NCBI GenBank assembly: GCA_030704615.1
Contig: CM060733.1
Location: forward strand, 11,782,001 to 11,842,000
From: Takakia lepidozioides
Lineage: Eukaryota > Streptophyta > Takakiopsida > Takakiales > Takakiaceae
Length of the DNA stretch: 60,000 bases
Reading direction: 5' to 3'
Every line of letters starts with the position of its first letter. Position 1 is the first letter of the stretch. Shown piece by piece: positions 32,251 to 44,180 of this stretch. The notes beneath the pieces are model-generated. The model was given only the letters and a program-made list of their open reading frames with translations, made no database searches and was not told the origin of the DNA. The position numbers and the translations under genes were made by a program.

Positions 32251-32886
32251 AACCGTTTAGGCATTTTTGCGCCTAATAATTATTAAAAACCAAACAGAGT
32301 GCTTAGGCACGTTTCTCAAACCATTTTTCACATTAGGCATCTTCATGCTATAAGTTTTTTGAATTAGGCACATGAAAAGAGAAAACATATTTTCTTAAGA
32401 AAAAAATAGAAACCCAATGCCCATGGCCCCTTGTCCCATGCCAAGAGGTCCAGCTCAAATCTCCTCCAAGCTTGCACCTAGCCGGCTCCGCATCATAAAT
32501 CCATACTCCATTAGGTTTTTGTACTTAATATGACATTGTGGAGGGGCCTTTCGAAGTTACATGGAGCTCTCTCAAATATATTTGGATTTGTAGGAAGTTA
32601 TTTCCCCACATATATTTGTATTGATTTTTGGTCCATGAAATTTTCATCTTATTACAAACAACATGAGAATAGGCGCTCTCACCACAGATCCACTTTGCAA
32701 CGAGCCAACTTACAGAATTCAACATGCAAATTTAGGGCTGAGTCTGATGAGAGAAAGTTTTTTGTTGGAATTTTTAGGCATTAGGCGCACTTTGGTCCCA
32801 TAATTTTCGTGCAATTAGGCCAAAATTTGAAAAATTCCCAAAACGCGTTAGGCACTTTCAATTTGAATTAATTATCGCCTAAACGG
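32251..32886. mobile_element. Candidate miniature element rich in TTAGGC motifs
   Basis: The outer ends are CCGTTTAGGC and GCCTAAACGG (10-bp inverted repeat), with AT-rich ATTATT-type sequence just inside both. The interior holds about ten copies of TTAGGC or its complement, spread over both ends (e.g. GCTTAGGCACG, ATTAGGCAT, AATTAGGCAC, TTTTAGGCATTAGGCGCAC, GTTAGGCAC). Such spaced motifs look like protein-binding sites near transposon ends. No target duplication was recognised, so the class is unknown. Confidence 0.5.
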
Positions 32887-32952
32887 ATATAGGAGTCTAT
32901 TAGTATATCACATTAAAAAAACATAGAACTTGAATCTTGAGTGGGTCCAGGG

Positions 32953-33463
32953 CACATGCCATGGGCTTCATCGAATGGGAAAATATGGGCGGTGATGTTA
33001 GGTGTATTTTGTGGGTCAGTGTCGGCCAACACGCCATGTCTCTTCCTTTAAAAACAATTAAGCGAAAGGGAAGACAAGACGTGGCAATTATTATCTCCAA
33101 ACGAAATTTTGGGATTATAGCCCGTAGCGTAACTTAGTAGGGTTAAGTTAACTTGTTCAAAAGTGACAGACTTGTAACAACAATTAGTTACATGGTACGA
33201 AGGGTCAAAACTTAAAAGTGATGGACGCATGTAATAATTATCTGCTGTTCCGACTTCCGACAGCTCCCATGTATAGGTGAGCCACAAATCCAGGCACTTG
33301 TTATGAGTACCATGTACTTTGACTGACTAGTAATTTAGTGGTGACTGCAGTCTCTGGATTCGCTGCTTACTAGTAGGACTTTAGTAACTTATTAGTAATT
33401 TACTATCGAGTATGTAATATATGAGAGATTTTTTTTCCCCCGTCGAAACTTAGTATGTAGAAA
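32953..33463. repeat. Dispersed repeat block C, copy 2
   Basis: This is the second copy of the block at 273-950, same orientation. It lacks the approximately 120-base hairpin array and one 45-base segment of copy 1. Confidence 0.75.
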
Positions 33464-33677
33464 CCGGGAGATGTAGGGGGTTAGCTCCACATTTGCGGTG
33501 AGGGTTAGACTTGGTTTTTCTCAACCTCGGGTTGAGCTGCTTGCTTTGGCTGCTTTTCCCTTTTCGGCTGCTGATTTCCCCTCGTTTTAGATTAAGGGGT
33601 CCGCTTCCTCGCTTTTGCTTTCGAGATTCTCGAGCTCTTTGGGGACCTCCCAAATCGCTATCTTTTCTCTTGCTATG

Positions 33678-34503
33678 TTAACCTTTAAGTTCCCAAGCGA
33701 CCTGAATGGGGTCACTTTGAATTTGCAGTTCGACCTAATTTTTGCAGATCTTATATGATGGGGCCCACTCCTGAAGCTTTAATGACAAGGGATTTGTCTT
33801 GAGTATGATGAAAAAAACAAAATTAAGAAAAACAAAAGCTACGACCTGCAAAAAATATCTTAGATCTCTCATTAACGTTTTGGGGCCTGAAAAGGGCTTG
33901 TTGACCGCTGACGTGGCAGTAAACAAGCCCAAAACAGATTGCACTCCAAAGGCCATTTTTGGCAGAAAATTAGCAATCTTGGAAAAAACACTTCACCTTG
34001 TGGTGTGTGAGCATTACATACACACATCCACCATTGGCTCTTAAAAATTTTATAGAAAAAAAAGTACCTCATTTGGAGGCACATTTTCTGTTGTCAATTT
34101 TGAGATTTCAACCCCCATGTAATTACATGCAAAGCAACCATAAGTGAAAAAATCAGTTGGACCTGCAATTTAGTGGGGTCATAGCCACTCCACTATTGAT
34201 TTGGAAATGGTGGGTCTTGGGGCGAGCAAAATTGGATAAAGCTAGGTTTGATTGGTCAAAACTAATTTCTTTCTCACTTTTTCTTTGGGAACCTGATATT
34301 TGAGTTCGGCCAACGCTATAATCTCACAATTCCATGGTGGACTGGCTCATTTTTTTGGTATGTCATGCATAAATGAGCTGGGCCCATCTCCATAAGGCTG
34401 GAATCTCTGGATGATTTTTGGTAGGTTTCTAGGAGCAATTTACTGCATCTGGGTACCCAAAATTGGTAAAAAATCAAAAATGGCTTGGGAACTTAAGGGT
34501 TAA
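33678..34503. mobile_element. Candidate piggyBac-like miniature transposon (TTAA target, 21-bp ends)
   Basis: TTAACCTTTAAGTTCCCAAGC (33678-33698) and GCTTGGGAACTTAAGGGTTAA (34483-34503) are inverted repeats with one mismatch. Each begins with TTAA, the duplicated target site of piggyBac elements, followed by CC(C/T)TTAAG. The core is about 820 bases, AT-rich and without a transposase. It is the best-formed member of the pair with 30749-31771. Confidence 0.65.
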
Positions 34504-34979
34504 TTCTGCCAGTTTTTGGTTTTCTTAGAGGGTTTCTTTTCGTTCTCCCTCCTCCCTCTCTCCATCTGACCTTAGGTTAGCTGCTTGCCTCCCTGTATTT
34601 TCGGTCTGTTGGTCGGAGAGTTTGTCAGGGTATATTGATCGCGGCTCTTAAGTTTCTTAGTGATGGCGGCCTTCTTTAGATTTTTCTCCTCCTCGTCATG
34701 TTCTCGAGATGCGAGTCTCTTAAGTTCCAGTGCGGTGTCTGATCACAATCCTGCCTCTTAGTGCTCGCATGCTTGGCAACACTAGCTTTGTTTCTGATTT
34801 TTCTGTAGCTCTGTCCGCTTCACAGCTAGTGTCTCTCTCTTTGGTGTTGCAGTCTTTGTTATTTAGCTTCTGCTATAGTTTCACTGTTCGTCTTCTTTGT
34901 GTGGTGAGTTAATCCTTAGTCTGTTGATTTGCTCTTCCGTTCTTTGCTTCGTGTTTCTCTGCCTTCGGTCCTGTGTGCT

Positions 34980-35640
34980 ATGGCTTACCGCAGGGGTAGA
35001 CGCGGGACTTCTTCTTTCAGAGGGCAAGGAAGAGGTTGTAGCTGGGGTTTTCAGTTTGGGTCCTCGGAAGATACCTCTTCCTCTTTTTCCTCGTTGTTGG
35101 GGAGAGGCCCCTATAGCATGGCCTCCCCTCCGGATCCGGTGGAAACTTCAACTTGGCCAAATGTTGTTGTCTCAGGATGACCACATTTTGCAGCTTAACA
35201 TGGACACTATCAGAAGTCAGACGTCCAAGCTCTGTAGTCGAGCTGTCCTCCTGCATTTCCCTGGGAAGATAAAATATCGCAATTGGGTTTTCGAGTGGGT
35301 CATTGAGCATCTGGGCGGGGAGGGACAGCTAAGCCGGCTTTTTTGCCTACTGATGGGTAGGGGTTTTCTTGTTGTTATGTTTGAGTCTCAAGACGCAGCC
35401 GCTAGAGCCCTCGCTTTCAAACCCTCATTTGTCTCGGCACAAAGTGCACATCTTTCCATGGTCTCAGGATTGGGGTCACAAGAATGGTGTGACCTGCCGT
35501 CCTAGGGTCATCTCCCTTCCTTATCTTCCTTGTCAATACTTGGTATCTCTCCCGGAGATTAGAGCGGGCTTTGGGGATTATCTTGGATGCTTGCAGCTCA
35601 AGTGTTTTTTACCCAGAGGCTAGCAACACGATGGTGGCAC
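34980..35640 (+). pseudogene. L1-type LINE ORF1 fragment (DUF4283-like)
   Basis: An ATG at 34980 opens MAYRRGRRGTSSFRGQGRG, an Arg/Gly-rich start. After a frame change near 35170 comes RAVLLHFPGKIKYRNWVFEW, then LFCLLMGRGFLVVMFESQ. After another frame change come a SQDWGHKNGV segment and LPYLPCQYLVSLPEIRAG. The pattern (G.FLV.F.S...A..AL, then W..DW....., then LP.LP..Y) is the DUF4283 RNA-binding region of plant L1 ORF1 proteins. At least two frameshifts make it a relic. No ORF2 follows on this strand. Confidence 0.6.
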
Positions 35641-36639
35641 AGATGACTGGGTGGGGCCCTTTATCTAACATTAGCCGTATTGGAGATATCGGGGCTCCCA
35701 AGATAGTGGTTCTCATGCCCAAATCGGCCATTGTCCCAAAGGCGATCAAACTGCCCTCTTTGGTAGCACCTTTCATTTCAGCGGCGTTATTTGAGGAGCA
35801 ACTTTGCAGCTGATATCTTCAATCCAACCCAGCCCTCTGGAACCAAGAGTCTATAAAGCCCGTACATGTTTTTCTCAAAAAAAACCAAAGCTTGCTTTTA
35901 GAAGAGGAATTATGGGACCCCACCAGCCCATGTTTCTTGTGCTTCTAGGCATCATTCAATGTCAGAGCAAAAACAGTGAGTCCTGTGTTCTTTTATTGTA
36001 ACCCAAAAGCCATAAACAAAACTGTATACAATCTGTAATTACAGAGTAACATGAAGAGGTAGCAGGTTACTTACCTTAGCAGATTGTATGCAAGGGGAAA
36101 AAAAAAAGGGGGGGGGGTTCAGAAAGCCATAGAGGTTCCATAGATTGAGCACATAAAGGCATACAGGGCTTAGAACAAACCAGATGCAAGCTCTGACCTC
36201 TCCCCTACCATGTTGCTTGACAGCATACACATCAGAGCAGCAAATTGTGCTCTGACCATGAAAATAGAGCATATATTTGGTCTGGAAACCCTACTTCCAG
36301 TACCATATTACAATGCAGCGGAAATCATAACCCAGAGTCATTAATAGAATCCATGTGTTCTAAAAAGGCTCACTAATGAACTTGCTGCTTCAACATAGAG
36401 ATAAAGGTTGTAAGCATATCCAGATTGGTCAAGGTAGGGAGGCAAAAATGAGACAGCTCCCAGGATAATCAGCTGATGTCGTTGTCACTTCACTTGCAAG
36501 TTTGTCATCAGATTCAAGCTTCAAAAATCACATTAAGTGAGGACCCTCACCTTGTCCCATCACAAGCCCCTACAAGAACCAACAGGTTAGTGAGAATTGT
36601 GAAACCCCAGGTGAATCAAGTCTCACGCTTTTTATCGTT

Positions 36640-37110
36640 GTACAACATGAGTTCTAAAGCAAGAATCAATTCTAAACACAAGCAAGGTTATCACAAACCT
36701 TAATCGATTGCGGAAGAGGACTCGACATCGCTCCAAGCACTTGACAATCAACAGCACAAACAAGCAATGGTTTGCTGAAATCTATGCGCATTTTAACAGG
36801 TAAAGAAACCCCCTGAGTTTTTATGAGCGGTGCTGAAACTTTAATGATCCAGAGAGGATCGACAAGCAATCCCAGCCTAAGGTAGATTGCCCGCCAAGGG
36901 AATAGGCCACCATGCTAAGGGAATTGAAGCACCGCCGCCGTTACGCATCCCAAGGGAGATGAGAAATGACTGGAATCTTGCCAGAGTACTTGTAAGCAAC
37001 CTTGAAGCGTCTCCATAGCCATCAAAATCATAAAATTCATGCTAAGAGATCCCTCTGACACCATCACTTCATCTCCCGTAGGAAAAAACGCACGAGTATC
37101 GTGCAAGTTT
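36640..37110 (-). pseudogene. Possible second L1 ORF1 fragment
   Basis: The minus-strand reading has LVDPLWIIKVSAPLIKTQGV, then KMRIDFSKPL. This resembles the end of the L1 ORF1 DUF4283 region (..G.....VDP.......ARI.VE.D.SKPL). Frames are broken and similarity is short, so confidence is low. Confidence 0.35.
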
Positions 37111-37477
37111 TATGGCAGGAGAGGAGATATGGCAAACCATCGTGATTTCATCCATGTCGGATGAAAAACAAGGAATGAAAGGTGAATATTCCCCTGTTGT
37201 CATCGCCATGCCATCCAGCAGGGACGACACCCAAAAATCGATGACCAGAAACTGACATTCATTAGGGTTAGATATAAATTACCTTAATAATCCAAAAGAA
37301 CCAGGTAAAAAATGATAACCAGAATGAACATTTAATGGAATTCATCCATTATTAACTACATCCGGTATGGATGAAGATAGCAAAAAGTTAATTAGGGTTT
37401 AGTCAAAAATTACCTTAGTACCAAACCCTCAGGGTTATGGAATAGGTTAGAGGGTGCATGAAAACAAAACAAAAAAG

Positions 37478-37720
37478 GTGGGGGGGGGGGGGGGGGAACT
37501 GACCGAGCAGCTTTTTTTTTGTTTTTTTTTGTTTTTGTCTCTCTCTCTCTCTCTCTCTCTCCTCTCTCCTCTCTCTCTTCTCTCTCTCTCTCTCTCCTCT
37601 CTCTCTTCTCTCTCTCTCTCTCTCTCTCTCATGTTTTTCTTTCCATTTTGTCCCATAAGCTATATGAGCTTCCCGCGGACGTTATAACGCACCATTTCAT
37701 TTCTCTCTTCTCTCTCCCTC
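37478..37720. repeat. G-run and long (CT)n microsatellite
   Basis: A G tract (about 18 of 20) at 37478-37497 is followed by T-rich sequence and then a CT-dinucleotide tract with small breaks at about 37538-37630. Downstream, CCCATAAGCT..ACCATTTCATTTCTCTC resembles the 3270-3360 region. The long reading frames here are artefacts of the dinucleotide repeat. Confidence 0.85.
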
Positions 37721-38185
37721 TGCCCTTGTCCCTCTCTCTCCCTTTGTTTTGTCACTCCCCACAAAAAGGAACAAAGGAGAGAGGGAGAGGGAGAGCGCCT
37801 AACTATGTGGCGCCGGCGCTGCTGCCTATGGCGCGTGTCCCCGCCGCCGGAAGGCCTCTCTCCCCCGCTCCCCCGCGCCTCTCTCTCTCTCTCTTGTGCT
37901 GCTGTTGCTCCCGCCTCTGCGTGGCTTTCCTACCACCCAGGGGACAGAGGTGTTAGCACCCTCTTAGGGTTTGGAGAGGAAGAGTGGAAGTGAGAGAACG
38001 AGGGAGCCTACCAACGGGGTTGGAGCGGGGTTAGAGCGGGGTTGGAGCGGCGTTGGACGTCTCCGCGTGGCGACCACCTCGCGCTCAAGAAGAGGTTAGT
38101 TTCTCCTCCAAACTCTCCCCTACACTCTCAGCCCTGTCCCTCCCAAAGCAGAAATGAAAACGGGGTGGAGAGGAGGTGCTTCAAG
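37721..38185. other. GC-rich non-coding stretch
   Basis: C-rich sequence with short direct repeats (GGGGTTGGAGCGG / GGGGTTAGAGCGG at about 38016-38055). No recognisable coding content. Confidence 0.4.
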
Positions 38186-39121
38186 CACTTAGAAAAAAAA
38201 AGGGCGCGGCACTGATCTGCCACGCCCGGCCGTCGCATGTCGGCGCCCCGCCTTTTTTTTAAAATGTACATTGAAGCTTGCCACGCCCGGCTGTCGCCGC
38301 GTGCGACCCCCCGGCGCGGCAAGGTCAAAAAACTCGTCGCATGATGCGATGCTAGGTAGTGGCATGAAGCATGGCAGAGCGTCGCATGCCCAGGCTCCCC
38401 TTTGTATGCTGGGCAAGCAGGGGGGCACTTTTTGGGGTTTTGGGTTTAGGGCCTTTTGGGGTTCATAGGTTTTTTTTTTGGTTTTTTTTGTGTCGTGCCT
38501 TCTCAAGGCAGGACTACGGAAAGGGTTCAGCCACATGAATGAATTGTGTGCATTTGTTTTCTTTCCTAGGCCCTTGGGCAATGTTGGACTGGTCATTTTG
38601 GGATTTTCTTTTTTTCTTTATAGTATTTTTTTGATACTGGGTTCTGGAGTTTGAATTTTGCAGGGTCATTATGGCCTCCCGGCGTTGGGGCGTAGCGACC
38701 CCTTGCTGTCGTAGGGTGGAAAAGCGGCATAGGCTTTTTTTTGCCAACGAGTTTTGAGAAATGAAAGTGCTGGTTGTGTGTGTTAATTAGAATGCGACAG
38801 TGAGCAAACATCGACCCGTCTCCCTCGAGGATGGGGAGGCAGTACCACAGATGGAATGGGGCCTAATTCCAACCATATTTCGTGGCGAGGAGCGATCCGT
38901 TGCACCTGAGGATGGCAGACACGGTCGTAGGAGGGACCGGGCCTAAATTTTAGGTAATGCGGAGGATGTTGACACTCCGGGATCCAGTCGGGCGCGCCGC
39001 GGGTTGCCCCCTTGCGGACCACCCCGTGGTGAGAGCCCTGCTAGTCCAGATGCACAATGCCCACGCACATCCACCTTTGACCCCCCAGAGGATTGAGTGT
39101 TGGTGCACTAAGTGTTAGGCA

Positions 39122-39391
39122 ATGATACCGCCGGGCGGCAGTTCTTTTGGTCATCCTAGGAGAACCAATGTAATATGGGACGAGCGAAGCGATGGGCATG
39201 AGAGCTTTTGTGGTCATGCGTCGGTATATTGTGAAGGGATGCACATGTTTGTGATGACATGTGCTAGTAGGACTATTACTAAAGCTGGCAACGAACTATT
39301 TGCATCATACGAGTTCTCCCGGGATGATTGGGACCTCCGATTACAGCGTGAGTGGGATGTGTATGATAGAAATAAGGTTTCTTTGATATAA
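39122..39391 (+). pseudogene. Fragment resembling the C-terminal part of a SET domain
   Basis: An open frame of 89 codons includes HPRRTNVIWDERSD, then MFVMTCASRTITKAGNELFA, SYEFSRDDW. The run (V).A.R.I.AGNELF.SYEF resembles the end of SET domains (A.RDI.AGEEL..SYG), which contact the methyl donor and substrate lysine. The essential upstream NH..D motif is not visible, so it is a fragment. It lies within CACTA element 1, between its putative left end and its transposase. Alternatives: a chance resemblance, or a TE-specific domain. Confidence 0.4.
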
Positions 39392-40735
39392 GGATCACGT
39401 AGAGGGGCATTGTAGATATATTCTCATGATGTACTTTGTATACATCTGATTAATCAATTGATGTAAATATTTTTTCTTGTTGCTCGTGTGGGTTGCGACT
39501 TTGCATATGTGATATGAACATACTTATGCACGTGTGGACCAAATATGAGCTTGAACCAAGTTCATTCAATGGGTCATTCAAGTGTTGAACGTAGCTACGT
39601 GTCGTAAAGACGAAAAATTGCATTTCGTCTGCACGTGATTTTTTTTATTCCATTCTGAAGCCATATGCTTAATGACAGCATATGCAATGTGTGTGCACAA
39701 TTTGGGAGTAAACAAAAGTCATTTCGACCCAGAACCATATTTTCTTCTCTCATTTGCACTCCAAAGTTGAGTTATCTTCAATTTCATATACTCTTCATAG
39801 AGAGTTTTGCAAAAATGACCCTAAAAACACACTTTTTTTTTGTCCGATTTTTTGCATGGATGTAGTGGTGCAAACCCCGATGTCACAGAACAAATTAGAG
39901 CCAAAAATAAAATCATTACGCCCCTCAAACCGCAATCCTATATTTTCCAAATGAAAATATTCATTTTAAATTCGATTTAATTCAAAATTGGTTCAAGGGT
40001 GAGTGCGTCGTTGGGGAGGTTTTTTTTTTTTTTTAATTTTTAATTTTTTAATTTTTTATCTGTTGAATCTTTGCACATGTGTTGCACACATATCCAAGCA
40101 CATGTGGGAAAAAATGAAGCTTGAGCCACATCCGTTTGATGGGTGCAATGGCATAAGAGGATTTTCCTTCACATTAATAAACAAAATTGGTTGATAGGGT
40201 GAATGCGTCCTTGGGGGGGGGGGCAAATGATTTTTTTTAGGTCTGAAACTTTGCATGCGTGACGTTGCGCACATACATGTAATTACTGAATGACATATTT
40301 GATGCATGCGCACATTGAAGGTTGTTGTTTACATTTCGCTTATGATAAGTTGTATGGTTGCAATGACACATTATAGTATATGCCCGTATGTTCATTTGTT
40401 CATATCAGGACTTTGTCCCCTGCCCCTACGATACTGAACAATGATGACGATGACAGTGACAGTGACAGCGACAACCATAATGATGATGGAATTAACCAGG
40501 AGGATGTGCAAGCCATGGATGATCTCTTAATGCATCATGTGGGCGCCGATGATCTGATGGAGAGGAAACCCGGCCAATCGATGATCCGGATATGGCCCCC
40601 TCAAATGACATGGAGAGGGAGGCGAGAACTCCCTTGTACGAAAGGGGCGAAAGTGAGTCGACTTTCATCAACAATCTTACTTTTGCTCAATCTTCAAATT
40701 CGATTTGGCATAAGTAATGTTGGGATTCTGTCATA

Positions 40736-41945
40736 ATGCGAACTATTGCGGACTATATCCTTGCTCCACACTTGAAACCCAAGATGTCATGGTCGCAAAA
40801 AGAGGCGCAAGAAGTCTTGGACTCTGTGGGGATGGGCTATAAGATTTTTCATGTATGTCCATGTGATAAAACCCTATATTATGGAGATGATTTGCGTCTG
40901 ACCAAGTGTCCAAAGTGCAAGAAAGACCGATATCGGGATGATGTCCAAGGGAAAAAAGTACCACACAAGGTATAAGCGTCATTCCCCCTCGCATTGAAAT
41001 TATTTTCTTTAATCTTCTCAATGCATGTAAAGTGTATTCCACAAAGTTTAGGGTTTAGAGAGTAGTACTCATGCAAGATCTTATTGTGGCTTTGGAAAGA
41101 GTGAGTAATATTAGCGACGTTCTGGGTGATCATTATTTTCCTAATGAGGGAGAAGGTGCATAAAGGGAAAGACATTGAGGGTGTTGTATTATGTGTGCTA
41201 TTGGGATGATTACATGTGGGGGACGTGAGGTATTTCATCCTAGAAAAAACATTACTTTCCAATCATCCCGCAATTGAAAGCACGGTACTGAAGCCCCACA
41301 TTGGCTGTTCTGATGAGATGACACACCTCGCATCGGAGCCCCCCGTGAAAGGTGTGCGGGCCACAAGATTCAGAAGCATGGAGGCATACTGAAGAGATGC
41401 GGCCTTTTCTCTTGGAGGACCCACGACATGTCCACCTCGGCTTCTCCTCGGATGGGGTCAACCCGTACTCTGTCCAGCCATGTAGTCATTCCACGTGGCC
41501 GGTAACCATGGTGAACTACAACATCCCTCCATATCTTTCAATATATAAAGGCCATATCATGTTGGCTGCCATTGTACCAGGTGAGTGTTCCCATTTCATT
41601 CTTATTATTCCCTTAGACTTTACATTAATCTTCTGATCTCTGGCACAATTCGGATGCAAGATTGATGAGTGACCTAATCATGGAGTAAGACGTGTATTTC
41701 ATTATGTAGTATAATTTGCATATTGGTGGAGCATTGAAACAATGATGTGAATGTCTCATAGGGAAAAAAAAAAAAGTGGCAAACATGGACACGTACTTGC
41801 GACCTCTAGTTGATGAACTTAAGGAGCTATGGAGGGGGGTCTCGACATTAGATGCTTCACTTGACCCTCTGGCCGGACAATCTTTTCAGATGAGAACAAA
41901 CTTGCTTTGGACAATGCATGATTATCCAGATATATTATGTTCCCC
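40736..41945 (+). pseudogene. TNP2-type CACTA transposase, fragments (element 1)
   Basis: The first part (40736-40975) has MSWSQKEAQEVLDSVGMGYK, CPCDKTLYYGDD and CPKCKKDRY, the zinc-binding start of the TNP2 region. The second part (about 41340-41585) has DPRHVHLGFSSDGVNPY, HSTWPVTMVNYNIPPYL and MLAAIVPG followed by a GTGAGT donor. The third (41772-41945) follows an AG acceptor with ANMDTYLRPLVDELKELWRG and FQMRTNLLWTMHDYPD. The RYFP..LMRWH segment normally between parts 1 and 2 is missing or very decayed. Related to the fuller copy at 54457-57510. Confidence 0.75.
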
Positions 41946-42205
41946 ATGAAGAACCCACGTACACACTTGTTAAGGCCGGATCCTCGATGAGGATTGGATT
42001 GATGAAGTAGCGGCGATAGTCTTAGTGCACCTTAGTTGGGTAGATGACATTATTGGTCATGCACATTATAACTTTTTGTCTTTGGCTAATGGCGGGATGT
42101 GTACAGGACAACGGTTTGTCTCGGCTAAGCACCAAAGTGGACCATGCATGCTTGCATTGTGCGATGATCTTGATTGCACATCTCCTGCCATCTCACAAGA
42201 TGTGT

Positions 42206-42655
42206 TGTCGCGCACCTCATTCGGTAAGCTCCCTTCAAGTCATAGTTACTCGCGCTTTGATGCGCGCGCCTGACTCCCAACCTGGCCGCCCGGGCCAACT
42301 TGGAGCTTCGGCTGCTCACCGGGACATAACGGTCCCCCTTCGTTCCCCTCTAAACCCTCCACCTATTTGGGACTAGGAGAATTCCCTTTGGTAGATGGCA
42401 GTCCGGAACAGCTCCCCACTCTTTGGTCGCTTTCCGGCTCGCTCGCTTACTCACTAGTTTTTGGTCACCAACGGGCTTGCACCGTTCTCGGGGTTACTAC
42501 TCCCCTATATATACTTCTGTAGCTGTCCGCGGGGGTTTCATAACCAGCCATGCCATTTTATGGCGAACCACCACGAAAACCCTCGACTCCCGGTGATGAG
42601 TCGCGGTGAGTCTTGGCCCACTCACCACGGCCCCTATGGACCGTGATGAGTCCCA
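42206..42655 (-). repeat. 3' LTR of the chromovirus
   Basis: It matches 48462-48901 almost throughout. On the plus strand it starts TGTCGC and ends GTCCCA. A TATA-like CCCTATATATACTT lies at about 42500. Confidence 0.88.
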
Positions 42656-43785
42656 AGACTCCCCACGACTCCCACCACGAGGTCTCCGCCCCCATGGTGA
42701 GTCCTATGCCACCCCCACTAAGTCCCGCTAAGCTACCACCACCCCTTGTGGAGCCACCCCCACCGCAACCCGGTGTGCGGGGCTCCACCTAGTGAGCGCC
42801 TCCGCCTCCTTGAGTGCCTTGGGCACTCAAGGGTGCTTCAGCCCCCCATACCTATCGCTATCGCTGCCGCTGCCCCACCACAGGGGCAGCCCCTCATGTG
42901 TCCCGACCCCCTGCCCTCAAGGCAAAGGGCCGCGACACACCCCCTACCAACAGGGAGTCGATGTCCTCATCGACTTGTCATTTTGTAGAAACGAACATCC
43001 AAGTTGTGGCGTCCCACATCAAGGAGTTTGTTTCCGTACCATGGCGTCCCATGGCAAAGAACCAAACCCCACACTTGACTCTACTCTCCACTAGCTAGTT
43101 CGGCCGACTTCCTCCAAGTCCCGGCCAAGGGTGGAGCCTCTCCAGCTCCTCCCAGTGCACTCTTCTTGGCCTACTTCAAGGCCAAGGAACGATCCTCCCC
43201 GAGGATCGAATCGCCTTACTGCAACAACATTGCTTGCGATCGCTCATGATGCCGCTTTTGGCATCACCTTGAGCAAGGGTTCCCTGGAACCCTCTTTGAC
43301 TAGGAAGATAACCTTGAACCAACCGTGCGCCCCAATCACTACAATTGGGTCCGCCTTGGAATGCTGGCCTGAGGTACGGGAACACGCCGAAGCCGCACTA
43401 CGACTTCGTCCCGAGGCTACACGATTATAGTACGTGAACGGAAGCACGTAGCTTCCGCGTTAGCCCGCACTACAAGGCAACCCCCTCGGTAGCGCAGTTA
43501 TAGTACGCGCACGCGCCAGGTGCGCACTAGCACGTGAACTCCCAAAGAAGGCGCAAGTTTCCTTGCCCCTTGGATGGGGGTCACCCGATTTCGGCACTAC
43601 GCAAACACACGATTAACCCAATTTACCTCTCCCACTTTTATAAGCTAGCATGCATTCTACACACTAGCCAACCATACCATGCATCACCATTCCAAACAAA
43701 ATAGGACGCACAACATTTGGAACCCATTTCCTTTATAACAAATTTTTGTACAATACAAGTTTTTGTAATCGGATTCCTAAGCTAG
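42656..43785. other. 3' untranslated region of the chromovirus
   Basis: About 1.1 kb of C-rich sequence lies between the chromodomain stop and the 3' LTR. Plus-strand frames here are Pro/Ser-rich and have no family resemblance. Confidence 0.6.
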
Positions 43786-43840
43786 CTAAGCCGGGCTAAG
43801 CATGCATTTCCTCCCCCACGCTCCAAGGTTGATGTCCCCA

Positions 43841-44113
43841 TCAACGCTTCTTCCGCTTTTGAGGTCGCCCTTCGAAAGCTGCAACCGCCTCGGATGCGTT
43901 TCCCATTTCTGAGGCACGCACCCAAGATGCCTCCACATGATGATAGCCCTTCCATTTGACGAGATACTCCGTTTCTCGGTTCTTGAACCTCCTCGACTTA
44001 AGTATTGCCTCCACCTCGTACTCAGGTTCATTTTCATGATCCAACAGCATAGGTGGCGGACGCAACACTTGATGCCGATTCGGACGCGCTTCATCTTTGA
44101 AGTAAGGCTTCAA
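43841..44113 (-). pseudogene. Chromodomain at the polyprotein C-terminus
   Basis: The segment with EYEVEAILKSRRFKNRETEY, then LVKWKGYHHVEASWV is a canonical chromodomain (aromatic cage Y..W..Y). In chromoviruses it follows the integrase and guides insertion toward modified histones. It ends in a basic KRKKR tail. It is out of frame with the integrase piece above 44181, so it is no longer part of one polyprotein. Confidence 0.85.
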
Positions 44114-44180
44114 AAGGAGACATGGAATACTGGGTGCACCTTGCTGTTTGCCGGCAGCTCCAATTCATACACATCCTCAT

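Larger units (their letters stand above)
38186..42205 (+). mobile_element. CACTA (En/Spm) element 1, degenerate
   Basis: TNP2-type transposase pieces lie at 40736-41945 (separate entry). A possible left terminus is CACTTAGAAAAAAAAA at 38186, followed by GC-rich subterminal repeats CCACGCCCGGC.GTCGC at 38220-38236 and 38281-38297. An acidic stretch (DDDDSDSDSDNHNDD) is encoded at about 40437-40490, as seen near the start of such proteins. The 3' part is not seen because a gypsy LTR begins at 42206. The left end is an inference from its sequence pattern only. Confidence 0.6.

Noticed and set aside
500-32886. Telomere-like repeats (AGGGTTAAG; TTAGGC)
   Set aside because: The plant telomere unit TTTAGGG is not present in tandem; these motifs are dispersed or inverted inside repeats.
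37454-37956. Long open frames through the CT tract on both strands
   Set aside because: They consist of Leu/Ser (or Glu/Arg) runs produced by the dinucleotide repeat and have no other content.
42746-43430. Plus-strand Pro/Ser-rich frames
   Set aside because: They lie in the 3' untranslated region of the minus-strand chromovirus, overlap each other in different frames and show no domain.
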